Shown here one piece after another: positions 1 through 9,713 of a stretch of DNA of 27,011 nucleotides. Where the stretch lies: positions 2,382 to 29,392 of the forward strand of contig JH154102.1 of the NCBI GenBank assembly GCA_000226015.1, given 5' to 3'. A program made the position numbers and the translations under genes. The notes under the pieces were generated by a model that was not told the origin of the DNA, made no database searches, and saw only the letters and a list, made by a program, of their open reading frames with translations. Within the stretch, counting starts at the first letter, position 1; each line of letters starts with the position of its first letter. The DNA comes from Mnemiopsis leidyi. Its lineage: Eukaryota > Ctenophora > Tentaculata > Lobata > Bolinopsidae.

Positions 1-235
1 ATTACTATTACTATTACTATTACTATTACTATTACTATTACTATTACTATTACTATTACTATTACTATTACTATTACTATTACTATTACTATTACTATTA
101 CTATTACTATTACTATTACTATTACTATTACTATTACTATTACTATTACTATTACTATTACTATTACTATTACTTATTACTATTACTATTACTATTACTA
201 TTACTATTACTATTGCTATTGCTATTACTAAAGTA
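1..235. repeat. (ATTACT)n microsatellite
   Basis: The first 235 bases are an almost perfect ATTACT array. It has one phase slip near 172-175 and two ATTGCT variants close to its right edge. It runs off the left end of the window, so its full length is unknown. Confidence 0.97.
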
Positions 236-1191
236 ATTTAATCGAGGAAGGACGCATATATTTTAACATTTCAACAATCGGCACTATGCAATTTATTTTC
301 GCATGAACACTTTTTGTCGTACAACATGCTGATATCAAGTTCATGGACAGAAACTACTAAGTAACTAAGTATCAGCTATGACTTATGATGTATGTAGATA
401 TCACCGCAGTCTTGCGGGCCGTATTTTATATTGCACGCAGTAGAGTAGTCATGTAGTCAGGTACTCTGCACAATGACAAATCATCAATGTCTGGATCAAA
501 ATCATCGAAACGTGACAAAAATCAGAGTCGTCGTGATCAAGTTGAGAGGCAGTTGGAATGTAATCTGGGTCACTATCAAACATCTAGTCAAAGGTAACAG
601 CAAAGATCAAACTACAAACTTGTAGCAGACAAACTGGTTTGCTCCGAGCAATAAAGTGGAAATGCAGGAAATGACCTGATTTACCGAACTTGGCGTGACA
701 GCCTGTCTTTCACTGGCCTGTCTCTCACAGTTACGCTGTCTCAAACTGGCCCGGGCCGATGCTTAGTCACGTGGCACCACACTCATCCTATAGGAGCGCA
801 GAAGTGCATGCACGAGTAGATCACGTGACAGACACGGGTAGTCACGACTCTCGTGCGCGTGTGTCAGACATTGTCCCTTGCGAACAGTAAACCAAAACCA
901 TTTTGAATTCGAAACCGAATCTAACTACAATGAGCAACTTGATTAATGAACCTAGCGCTGTTATTATCGTATCGGAGAATGTTTGAAAGTGAAAGTGCTC
1001 GGGGCTGTATTCTTATATGTAACATGACATACTAAGTGTCGTCTGATCGGGGGTTATATTATTATTGGGCTGTGAGTTCGTGAGCTGTATTGTGGGCGGT
1101 CTGGTAGAGCTTTCAAGACAAATGTAGCCCGCTGGTGAAGATATTGTATATTTGTTCTGATTATTACCGATACTTCTCTGTTTAAATAATT
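236..1191. other. intergenic, no gene recognised
   Basis: I see no convincing coding exon here. Two CACGTG E-boxes lie at 768-773 and 822-827. The short open frames lack family similarity and splice context. Confidence 0.5.
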
Positions 1192-1650
1192 CTAAATACA
1201 ATAAATTACTTCACCTCCTCTGTAGTACACTGACGCTGTACCATAAGGGAACACTATCTTCTTTACGTTCCTGCTCCAGTACTTCCTCCAGTAACTGGTA
1301 CTACAGGTCGTGTCTGACATTGTAACGTCGAGAACTTCATTGTCGTTACAGTGTATCACTAAACGTGGTATATCTGAAGTTCTAGTGAGGGTTAATGTCC
1401 ATACTTTGTCAGTCTCAGGAGGGAGGTAAGTAGGGAAGTTAGTCTGGTATGTGCTGCACCAGCTGAGCAAGTACTGTGGAGGAGACGAGAAGAGGGATAA
1501 TCCTCCTGCATTATATCCCTGAGCATTATAGAACCACACTCTCACATCTTCGTAACTCCCCACCTCACTGTCAGTACGTATCTGTAGCGGGTAGTTCTCC
1601 AGGTCGTAGTGTATCTCTACATTACGTTGTACTGTTATCCAACCTGTCAT
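1192..1650 (-). CDS. exon of secreted-type domain protein, family unnamed (probably partial)
   Basis: This is an open frame of 152 codons ending in a stop at 1192-1194. The product is rich in aromatic residues and contains the segments RTDSEVGSYEDVRVWFY, SPPQYLLSWCS, TDKVWTLTLTRTS, LVIHCNDNEVL, SDTTCSTSYW and WSRNVKKIVF. Alternating hydrophobic residues and six cysteines suggest an extracellular beta-sandwich fold. From memory, similar stand-alone domains occur in secreted or membrane proteins of invertebrates, but I cannot name the family. There is no signal peptide at the first ATG (1648-1650). That ATG sits in ATGACAG|GTTGG, a plausible splice acceptor in the matching frame, so this is more likely a terminal exon than a whole gene. 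No upstream exon was identified; the open frame at 1795-2169 on the same strand is repeat-driven. Being a real exon is likely; its function is unknown. Confidence 0.6.
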   Translation of the reverse strand: MTGWITVQRNVEIHYDLENYPLQIRTDSEVGSYEDVRVWFYNAQGYNAGGLSLFSSPPQYLLSWCSTYQTNFPTYLPPETDKVWTLTLTRTSDIPRLVIHCNDNEVLDVTMSDTTCSTSYWRKYWSRNVKKIVFPYGTASVYYRGGEVIYCI

Positions 1651-1992
1651 GGTGTTTTTAGTTAATGTTCAATGAACTCCGTAAAAGCTCTTGTTTTAAA
1701 TCAGTGTTTTAAATCATTTTTTTACACTGCGTGTATCTAACTACATATTTGTCGTCACACTTAACGTGTTAAATGCATTGGAATTCAACAAATCCTATGT
1801 TATGTTAACTGTTATTAAGTACCCAATGCAATCTTCATAAAAATGAAGATTGCACTGTGTATTTATATTGATGTCACCCAGCCTCGCGAGGGAAATATTA
1901 CATGTTCCCGAGGACTTTATAGCCGAGGACTTTAAATTCCATGTTACATCAGGTAATAAACCATATATTACACGCTCATTATGTACACTCAT

Positions 1993-2199
1993 TTTTATCA
2001 CGCCGCTGTCCGATAAGAATGTCGATTTCATTGCTTGTCTGGCGACTGTCCTACATGTAAGTTTTATCAAGCCGCTGTCCGATAAGAATGTCGATTTCAT
2101 TGCTTGTCTGGCGACTGTCCTACATGTAAGTTTTATCAAGCCGCTGTCCGATAAGAATGTCGATTTCATTGCTTGTCTGGCGACTGTCCTACATGCAAG
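1993..2199. repeat. 69-bp minisatellite, three copies
   Basis: Three near-identical head-to-tail units start at 1993, 2062 and 2131. They contain CCGCTGTCCGATAAGAATG and CTGGCGACTGTCCTACATG. The last unit diverges after ACATGCAAG. The period is a multiple of three, so open frames run through it on both strands. I treat those frames as a by-product. Confidence 0.95.
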
Positions 2200-2525
2200 T
2201 TGGCAAAGCTCCAGTTCTCATCGATAAAGAAGTTTAAAATTTACTCTTACTCTTACTCCTATTTCACGTCTCGTTTACCGAATTGCAGTGGGGTTATAAC
2301 GACGATCATAATACGCGACCCACTCGTTACATAACTTGTTGTGACTTGTGACTCGATATAAGTAAAGTGTAAACAGTTAAGTTTTGTTTTTTGTTGTCGC
2401 TGTCAGTTTAAGTTTTGGCAGCGGGTTTTTTCTTGTGCTACTGTGTTAGAAAATTGATAAAAATAGCTCAAATTCTACTGCTACACTTTGTCTAGCTTCC
2501 TCTTATGGAAATTATGGTGGCCGAC

Positions 2526-2777
2526 GTCCTGCCCCAGAACATCGTGCCCCAGAGCACTTTAACCCAGAGATTTAGCCCCAGTGATGTCCTGCTCCACAAC
2601 AGACAACTTCGTTTGGGTTAGGGTTAGGGTTAGGGTTAGGGTTAGGGTTAGGGTTAGGGTAAGGGTTAGGGTTAGGGTTAGGGTTAGGGTAAGGGTTAGG
2701 GTTTGTGTTTGGGTTAGGGTCGCTGGGGCCAAATATGTTGGAAAAAATGTTGTGGGGCACGATGTACTGGGGCAGGA
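2526..2777. mobile_element. short inverted-repeat element carrying a telomere-like array (MITE-like)
   Basis: A 26-bp segment at 2526-2551 (begins GTCCTGCCCCAG) is repeated in inverted orientation at 2752-2777 with one mismatch. A further degenerate piece of the same end lies at 2586-2602. The right end, together with the preceding GGAAAAAATGTTG (2740-2777), is found again at 26923-26964, so the end is dispersed. No transposase frame lies inside. This suggests a small non-autonomous element or a telomere-associated repeat; I did not resolve a target-site duplication. Confidence 0.6.
2612..2722 (+). repeat. interstitial TTAGGG telomere-type array
   Basis: About seventeen head-to-tail TTAGGG hexamers with two TAAGGG variants, then a decayed end reading GTTTGTGTTTGGGTTAGGG. 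The G-rich strand is the plus strand. The array lies wholly between the inverted repeats at 2526-2551 and 2752-2777. The Asn-Pro and Arg-Val open frames across it are artefacts of the hexamer. Confidence 0.97.
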
Positions 2778-2789
2778 CTACAGGAACTG

Positions 2790-4046
2790 TTCAGCTAGTT
2801 AACTGAAAGCCCCATTAAACTATCTAGCTCACGACCCAATCTAATTGCAATTATTGTTATTAAATTCATAAGTTTCATCGTGAATAAAATTAATTTAATC
2901 TGTCAAACAAACCGGTTTACAATTAGTTCTTTATAAGATGAAATTCTATGGACTTTCACACGGAGACCATACCGGAACTGAAAATAATTGAGAATGCTCC
3001 GGGCGATAACGCTACTCATCAAGTAAAATGTCACATGAGCGCACAGTAGGAATATCAAGCTCTTTGACAGCGGGAAAAACTTTGACGGGAAAAACTGAAC
3101 GCTAGTGGATATGATAAAGCATAACATAATACATCAATAAATACAATGTTTCGTAATTTGTATTAATTTTGTACACTTTCTATTGTTATGATCGCCTTAC
3201 TTAACAATTTTAGGAATTGGCAAATGAATCTCACGTGATAAAAGAAACGTGCAATCGATTAACTAAGTAGGTTATGATAATGTTAATGGTGAGTCATTCG
3301 AGGTATACAAATTAAGGGGGATAGGCGTTCATTTTATTTTCGTTCGAAAAATCACGATTCAACATCTTTGAAAGATTTATTGACTTGTGATCATTCCTCA
3401 CTGCTTGTAAGATAATTGGGTCACATGCGAGGTGTTAGTCAAGCCTCATTACAGGATTTTGAAGGAAGGCTAGGGTGTGGCTTTTTCCTAGGAACTACAG
3501 CAAATAGCTCAAACACTGTTAACGCTAGAACTCTTTAATACTTGAATTAGAGATGATGTGTCTTATAGGGCTAAGGGCACGGATTAAGGAAAGGATTGAA
3601 AATAAACGTTTATTCGACGAAAGTACAGTTCAATAACTTTACTGAACTCAACGTAATTGTGCCGATTTTTTAACTCAGTTAAACAATTTGGATACCAGAA
3701 AAATTACGTAAATCGTATTCTTGGGGAAGTTTGTAGGAACAACTCGTGTTGATATGAATTATGAGGGGGACGTTCGACCCCCCCCCCCTCCCCCCACATA
3801 AATACACCTCTACCTTTATCGGCGCAGATTCCCGTAGTCGTAGTCAATAGAAGAAATACTAAGATCATCATGACGAAGTCAGTTTTCTGAACTTTCAATA
3901 CTTGTAACTTTAATCTTCGTTGAAGAGAAAAGGTCACGTGAAACGTAATAACAACCGGTCAAGTTTAATGCGATTATCCAGACCAGCTAGGGTGTTCTCA
4001 AATAATCGTTTAATGTGTGTCATGTAAAAACGCTTTAGGCTAGGCA
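2790..4046. other. intergenic, no gene recognised; poly-C tract
   Basis: No exon with family similarity was found. A homopolymer tract of 11 C, one T and 6 C lies at 3778-3795 and gives a G-rich run on the minus strand. Confidence 0.5.
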
Positions 4047-4176
4047 TCAGCCAATGAGATCGCTTCTCTAGCTCCAGCTGAGAATAGTAGCCAATGAGAT
4101 CGCTTCTCTTGCTCCAGCTGAGAATAGCAGCCAATGAGATCGCTTCTCTAGCTCCAGCTGAGAACATCAGCCAATA
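4047..4176. repeat. 40-bp tandem repeat with CCAAT and CAGCTG motifs
   Basis: CCAATGAGATCGCTTCTC starts at 4051, 4091 and 4131, exactly 40 bp apart, and a decayed CCAATAAGAG starts at 4171. Each full unit also holds CAGCTGAGAA. The regular spacing of CCAAT boxes is notable, but no adjacent gene start was identified. Confidence 0.93.
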
Positions 4177-4761
4177 AGAGTTAGATCCTACCTTACCTCC
4201 TAAGTACCTGTACTTTAAAGCTTGGAATATAAACAGGAAAATTCTCACGTTTAGTAGAAGTTAATGGTACTCACAGATCACCGCTGCTAACGTCACGAAC
4301 TAGCTTATGTGTGAGGATGGTTTACATTCTTGTAGTAGTAAAAGTGTTGAATCTCGCGTTCAAACTTATATTAACTTGTAAAAGTTCAAATATTATATAT
4401 AGTACCTGAGCTGAAAGTATAGAGCTATAAATATCTGTTCAAGCTAAATACTGCAAAAGGAAATTTCAACGAATATAAATCTTAGCATGCAGTTACGCGG
4501 TGCTTGTCAAAAGCACCACACTCGTAAACTAGAGAACAGTTGTAGGTATAACCGATAATTTTCAATTTACGTGACAATGTCATCTGTTATAAGGGTCCCA
4601 ATTTCTTCTCAAAGCCGTTTTATTGGCTTTAAAGGCTTTTCTATTTCGTCACTTAGCTTCGATTTACTGAGTTTCTTGCTGGTCATAGAAGGTTTTGGAG
4701 TAATTTGGTTTGAATATTACAAATCACTCTTTCAAGATCGTATTCAAATATAATGTTTCAG

Positions 4762-4890
4762 GCATACTATGCTGACGGCAACAAGGAATCAGATTCAGAG
4801 CCGGTTTTCTGCGAGCAACTTGGTCTGGCTATCGAGGGGATCAAAGAAGGATTCACTCTAGAAAGTCTGTGGGAGGTCACCGGGATATAG
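4762..4890 (+). CDS. orphan last exon of a second BBS5-like gene
   Basis: After the acceptor TTTCAG, a 129-nt frame starts [16 protein letters not shown], ends [13 protein letters not shown] and stops at 4888-4890. It has the same length, phase and stop codon as BBS5 exon 9 at 9585-9713. By hand count the two exons differ at about 36 of 129 nucleotides but only 6 of 42 residues. Most changes are therefore silent, which argues for long purifying selection rather than a fresh pseudogene fragment. An AATAAA signal follows 40 nt after the stop. I found no counterpart of BBS5 exons 1-8 in 1-4761, so the rest of the paralogue may lie off the left edge, or this may be a partial duplicate kept by other means. 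Confidence 0.8.
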   Translation, partial: AYYADGNKESDSEPVFCEQLGLAIEGIKEGFTLESLWEVTGI

Positions 4891-4930
4891 ATGCTTTTCT
4901 GTGAATATTTTCCTATGCTGATTTATGTAA

Positions 4931-4936
4931 AATAAA
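4931..4936 (+). terminator. poly(A) signal AATAAA after the orphan BBS5-like exon
   Basis: A canonical AATAAA 40 nt downstream of the TAG stop, at the expected place for the 3' end of a transcript. Confidence 0.6.
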
Positions 4937-5681
4937 TGTAAATATCACATATGCTTATGATTTTGAAATAAATTTGCAGGTTTGCTTAAAAGCTTTAGTT
5001 TGTGGTTAGACTGCAAAAATGTGGCTCATAGTGTATTTTAGTCTCTGTATTAATTGTGGACTAGACACTACGCTGTCCCTGAAAACTGACCATAGTCATC
5101 TGAATTTTTTTCCGATTTAGACTCTTTGAATTTGGAAGTTAAATAAATTTAACTTTTCGTGACTTATGTTTAAAATATACAGTTGGTGAATTTATTAATT
5201 TTTCATCCATCCTGATTTGCCGCAAAATTTTATTGTAAGTTCTCACATATTATAAATTATCGTAAAATATGACCGCATTCTTTAATTTTACCACAGTATT
5301 GCTATGTCGTTACATAATATATTTATTAACGAAGAAATTTGCAAATTTTGGCATAAGAATTAAAAATTAATCAATGTTAGCCTTATCGTCTATGACATTT
5401 TGAATGTGTGAAAATTAAACAATTGACTAATTGATGCTAGATCAAGCTCATTATCTCTCAGAACGTGAAAAGATGTATTCATATCAGTTCCTATTTCAGT
5501 TACCTCTCATATAAAGGCTAAGAAATGCACCTTCTTTTAAAGAATATTTTATGGAAGAAAAAGTTTCATCAAAAAGAAAATGAGGTTACATTTTTTAATC
5601 TAACTTACAGTTTACGTATCGAGTAAGATATCACAAAATAATTTCATTGAGGAAAAATCAAAAGAAGCTGAGCAAGAAAGA

Positions 5682-5743
5682 ATAAGTTAATAAGTTAATA
5701 AATAAGTTAATAAATAATAAGTTAACAAGTAAATAAGTTAACC
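5682..5743. repeat. AT-rich AATAAGTTA tandem repeat
   Basis: Irregular repeats of AATAAGTTA or AATAAATAAGTTA, ending in AAGTTAACC. Confidence 0.85.
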
Positions 5744-5812
5744 ACATAATTTCCGCCTAAGTAGAAAAAACATATGTCTTATGTCGACATGCTGTATCCT
5801 GTGTAAGTAACC

Positions 5813-5893
5813 GCCCATCACAAACGGTTTCATTGGACGATTCCCAGAAATAGCTGTACTTGTTACCGTTTGTGCGGGCAGACTTTCAGTCTG
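5813..5893. other. imperfect long hairpin followed by a short hairpin
   Basis: GCCCATCACAAACGGT (5813-5828) pairs with ACCGTTTGTGCGGGC (5865-5879), with one bulge. Immediately after, CAGACT TTC AGTCTG (5879-5893) forms a 6-bp stem. This may be a solo inverted-repeat element or a structured RNA; nothing decides between them. Confidence 0.45.
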
Positions 5894-6085
5894 ACACGTG
5901 ACCAATAATCGACACTATCTTCACAAGAAGTGTGATATACGCACTGATACACTCACACTGCCTTGAACAATGTTGAAGCCATTTTGGCCGAAAGTTCATC
6001 CTTGCTGTATCGTTTAGTGGTCTCCAGCCATGCTTGCTAAGTCGCTTTTCTCGCTTCTTTCATTAACTTTGGCTAAATCGTTTTA

Positions 6086-6192
6086 AGTTTATTTCCAGTC
6101 CAAATCTTTGTTTACAGTGCTGTTTGTATTAACTAAGCGTAAGTTAATTTACAGTCCAAATCTTTGTTTACAGTGCTGTTTTACTAAGCGTA
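6086..6192. repeat. about 55-bp tandem duplication
   Basis: Two copies, at 6086-6141 and 6142-6192, share CAGTCCAAATCTTTGTTTAC and end ACTAAGCGTA. Each copy carries a CAG-type acceptor-like site. Confidence 0.9.
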
Positions 6193-7100
6193 AGGAGTGC
6201 AAATTTAAATTTTGTTATCTTTAACATGGAATTTTGACTGTTTTCATGCGACTGAGTACGATGATGCAGTTCCTAAAATACAGAATACAACACGAGCTTA
6301 CTATTTCTAAATAGATATAAGATAACATGTGAATTTATTAAATTTGTTGCATATATAGTTAATATTCTGTAAATTAACACCAGCATCATCGTTGGTATTT
6401 TAATCCTATTTGATCCAAATCGTTCCTTTAAACCCATCAGATACGTGCATATAAATGTTGGGATCTGTACTTACCATGTTCGTTGCCAATTCAAGTTCGT
6501 TACCATGTTCGTTATCATGTTCGTTTCCCTCTTGAAAAATGATTAGATACACATATATTGTATCTATGGCAACACACCGATTCCTTTCTCAAAGTATATT
6601 ACAGGTGTCCCGGTGTATTAGAGACCCAGAAGTAGTTATAGTAGTAATTTGTTTAACATTCATTTGTTTTCCACTTCTGAGACCCATCGATCACATATTT
6701 CAGCCTTTCTGCCATCTTGGACCCATTGTTTTCTCGATTAAGTGGAATGGTGAACACCATATTTTATTCAATCTGAACTAACACTATGCTTCTCATTTGC
6801 TCTAGAAACTTCAGTTTAATCAGAACGTGATTATAAAAGACTGGAAACACGCTGTTCTAGTCATTCTTAAAGCTGGAACCGATACACAGACTTATCGAGG
6901 TAATTGTTGTGGAGAATTTTGTTGAGTTCAGTTGTTGAGTTCAGCTGATAACGAAGTTTTAAACCGAAAATGTTTTAAGGTATACAACAAGGGCTCTTGA
7001 TCTTAAAGCTTTAGAGTTGAACCCTACTTGATAACAACTAGCTTGATTAAATCGCTACCATATCAGTTTTCAGGGAGGGTTGCTACCCAATTTAGGTGAC

Positions 7101-9713
7101 ATGGACAAAACTTCAGAAAGTAACAGACTTTGGGAAGATCGAGATGTTCGGTTTGATGTTCCTCTAAGGTAACTGTCAGTGGTAATGCTGCTTTGAGCTA
7201 TGTATGCTTCTTTGTAAATAATATTAAGAGTTTAAGGTAGCAGGAGCTGCCTTGTAACGAATAGTGCTTATATGAGTAGCTACCTTGCGCCTTAACTGCT
7301 AATTCTACCAAAAACCAGTCCATGAACCATGTCCAATTTTATACTTACTGCGTCTTTATGGTAAACTAACTTTTTTACAATTCGCTTAGTCACTTGAAGA
7401 TGCGACCAGGAGAACGCCTGATCGACCATTTAGATAGCATTGAGGACACAAAGGGGAACAACGGTGAAAGAGGACGATTAATGGTCACAAACTTGAGGAT
7501 TATGTGGCACTCCAAAATATTTCCTCAGATTAATCTATGTTAGTTAGGTATTCACACTAATACATGACGTTTCTAAGTGCACTCACAAACTTTTGAAACT
7601 GAATTCCTGCTATAAATTACCAAGGGAAACGAAATCAAAACTTTTTTATCTTTAAGAGCTGCTAAAATTACCGCTTTACAATCCACCTTAACCATTCCAG
7701 CCATCGGTTTCTCCTGCATTGTTGACGTCACAACACGAACTGCTAAGTCCAAGCTCCGTGGTACCACAGAAGCACTGTACATCCTGACCCGGTGTAATAA
7801 CACCAGATTCGAGTTTATCTTCACCAATTTGGTGACGGGAAATCCTCGACTTTACACATCTGTTCTGGCTGTTATGAGGTGTGTGTTACTTGTTCATGTT
7901 TACAGTTCATTGAGAGTCTTTAACGTCTGTGGAGTTATTCTTGGCCCTCTGAAAGCCTCAATAGATTATGTCCTCCCGAATTATCGATATGATTTTGATT
8001 TTGCATTGAAATGATAGCCGATTAATTGCATTTTAATTACTTCATATTACTTGTATATTTTACTTTTGCACCGCTAAGTATCTAGGTTTTTGATTAGAAA
8101 AATTATTCTCAGAGCATATGAAACGACAAAAATGTACAGAGATCTAAAACTGCGTGGAGCATTGATAGCAAATAAAACACTTCGACTATTACCATTAGAA
8201 GAAGTCTATGATAAGGTAAAGTTCTAAAATCCTTGATAATATCATTGCCTTGATCAATTGCAACATATCACATACTTTATCTAAAAGCAAGAATTTGGCG
8301 CCTTACAGTTTCCATAAATAGTTTTTGCCACCGTTTTGACTTTTTTTGCAAACAATTGTGAATTTTTATCGGCACTGCCAATTCGGCAGGTTAATGGAGT
8401 GTGGAATTTGTCGTCTGACCAGGGAAATCTGGGATCATTTTACATCACCAATGTTCGTCTGGTCTGGCACGCGGAAATCAACGAATCTTTTAACGTGCGT
8501 TAAGTTTTTTATGAGTTTTACTTTCTTTTCATTTTTTGGTGATTTCTATCAACTCTCAACTCAACTCTACGCCAAATCCTCAGTATTACCTTGACTGTAA
8601 TAATGGCACATAATGACACGTTTTCTAACCTCTATCCTACTTTCCTAATCTCTTCATAACTGCATATTGGTAAATGTTATGATGTAATATCTGAAAAACT
8701 GACGATACAGATATACTCAGGTCAGCATCCCTTACATACAAATGAGAGCGGTAAAGATCAGAGACAGCAAATTTGGTACAGCTCTTGTAATCGAAAGTAT
8801 GAAAAATGTAAGTCAAAATATTGCCTAACCAGTTTGCTATTACGGTAATTATGCAGCCCTAGCTTTATCACGTGACTATTGCAGTGTCACGTGTCACGTG
8901 TCCACGTGACTCTTGCTTAATTTCTAATGCTCCAGGCTGGAGGATACGTGTTAGGATTCAGGATAGATCCTGTAGAGAAGTTGAACGAAGTGATGAAGGA
9001 AATACATAGTTTGTACAGAGTATACAGCGCTAACCCCATATTTGGAGTTCAGTACCAAGTCGAGGATCGGGTAGGTTCCTAGTTAAACCACATTAAATTC
9101 TGGCAAAGTGATTTTCAAAGTTTTTTATAGACTTTATGAAAAAAGTTAGGTTCAACGTAGTCTTAACTTATTGAACGGTTTAAGAAAATCTTCTTTTGAA
9201 GTATAACATCAGAAGCTGGGTGTTAGCATCAAATAATCTGCATCAAGAGACTTGATATTAGAGTTGTGGTTTCAAGGCATGATATTACAGTTATCATCAC
9301 AATTATAGTTGGAGCCTCTTGAAGAGTTGACAGTACAGTACGAGGAAGATGACATAGAAATTACTGATGACAATGCTTCCAGTGATGCTTTCGTGGTAAG
9401 TTTAGATTACTGACGACAATGCTTCCAGAGTACTTTCGTGGTAAGTTTAGATCACTGGCTGCTTCCAACGAATATGCATATAGTTGCTAAATTAAGTGTG
9501 CACTGTGCAATATTTGCAACGTGTTCAATTTGTCCGTATAAAAGCTGTTGGTTGTAGCAGTTAAAAACTATTAAATTTCTGCAGGCTTACTACGCAGATC
9601 ACAACAAAGACAAGGACGAGGAACCAGTGTTCTGCGAGAAGTTAGGTCTTGCTATTGAGAACATTAAGGAAGGATTCACCCTCGAAAGTCTCTGGGAAGT
9701 GACTGGGATTTAG
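7101..9713 (+). CDS. BBS5: BBS5, BBSome subunit, nine exons, complete
   Basis: BBS5 is a PH-like-domain subunit of the BBSome, the coat that carries membrane proteins into and out of cilia. Coding exons: 7101-7168, 7390-7538, 7701-7878, 8113-8215, 8390-8494, 8721-8807, 8936-9070, 9309-9395, 9585-9713. All have GT..AG borders and the phases join into one 346-aa frame (human BBS5 is 341 aa). Recognised segments in order are [120 protein letters not shown], and a C-terminal [13 protein letters not shown]. These cover both PH-like (DM16) repeats. The start is the first ATG of the conserved N-terminus. Exon 8 is followed by a duplicate of its own 3' junction. Identification is firm; individual borders rest on frame, phase and consensus. 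Confidence 0.96.
8869..8908. promoter_or_regulatory. cluster of four CACGTG E-boxes in BBS5 intron 6
   Basis: CACGTG occurs at 8869, 8888, 8895 and 8903, mostly as TCACGTG or CACGTGAC, ending 28 bases before exon 7. This is the consensus of bHLH-zip factors of the USF/MITF/Max type. Function is inference only. Confidence 0.4.
9361..9451 (+). repeat. tandem duplication of the BBS5 exon 8 / intron 8 junction
   Basis: Copy A (9361-9406) holds the end of exon 8, the donor GTG|GTAAGT and the start of the intron. Copy B (9407-9451) repeats it with small changes, including a second intact TTTCGTG|GTAAGT at 9440/9441. Use of the second donor would read GTA AGT TTA GAT TAC TGA, an in-frame stop. Confidence 0.93.

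Larger units (their letters stand above)
4940..7100. other. intergenic, AT-rich, no exon recognised
   Basis: Mostly AT-rich sequence with minor repeats, which are listed separately. The only frame above 60 codons (6539-6781) has no recognisable domain. The promoter of BBS5 should lie at the right edge, but no clear core element was seen. Confidence 0.5.

Noticed and set aside
1795..2227. 124-125-codon frames on both strands
   Set aside because: They stay open because the 69-bp repeat is a multiple of three; no domain or splice context supports a gene.
2572..2802. Asn-Pro-rich and Arg-Val-rich open frames
   Set aside because: They are translations of the TTAGGG array and have no independent coding support.
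4571..4753. 60-codon plus frame just before the orphan BBS5-like exon, considered as its upstream exon
   Set aside because: It does not resemble the penultimate BBS5 exon and has no donor in phase.
7573..7827. Minus-strand 84-codon frame opposite BBS5 exon 3
   Set aside because: The plus strand encodes the conserved BBS5 segment in phase with flanking exons.
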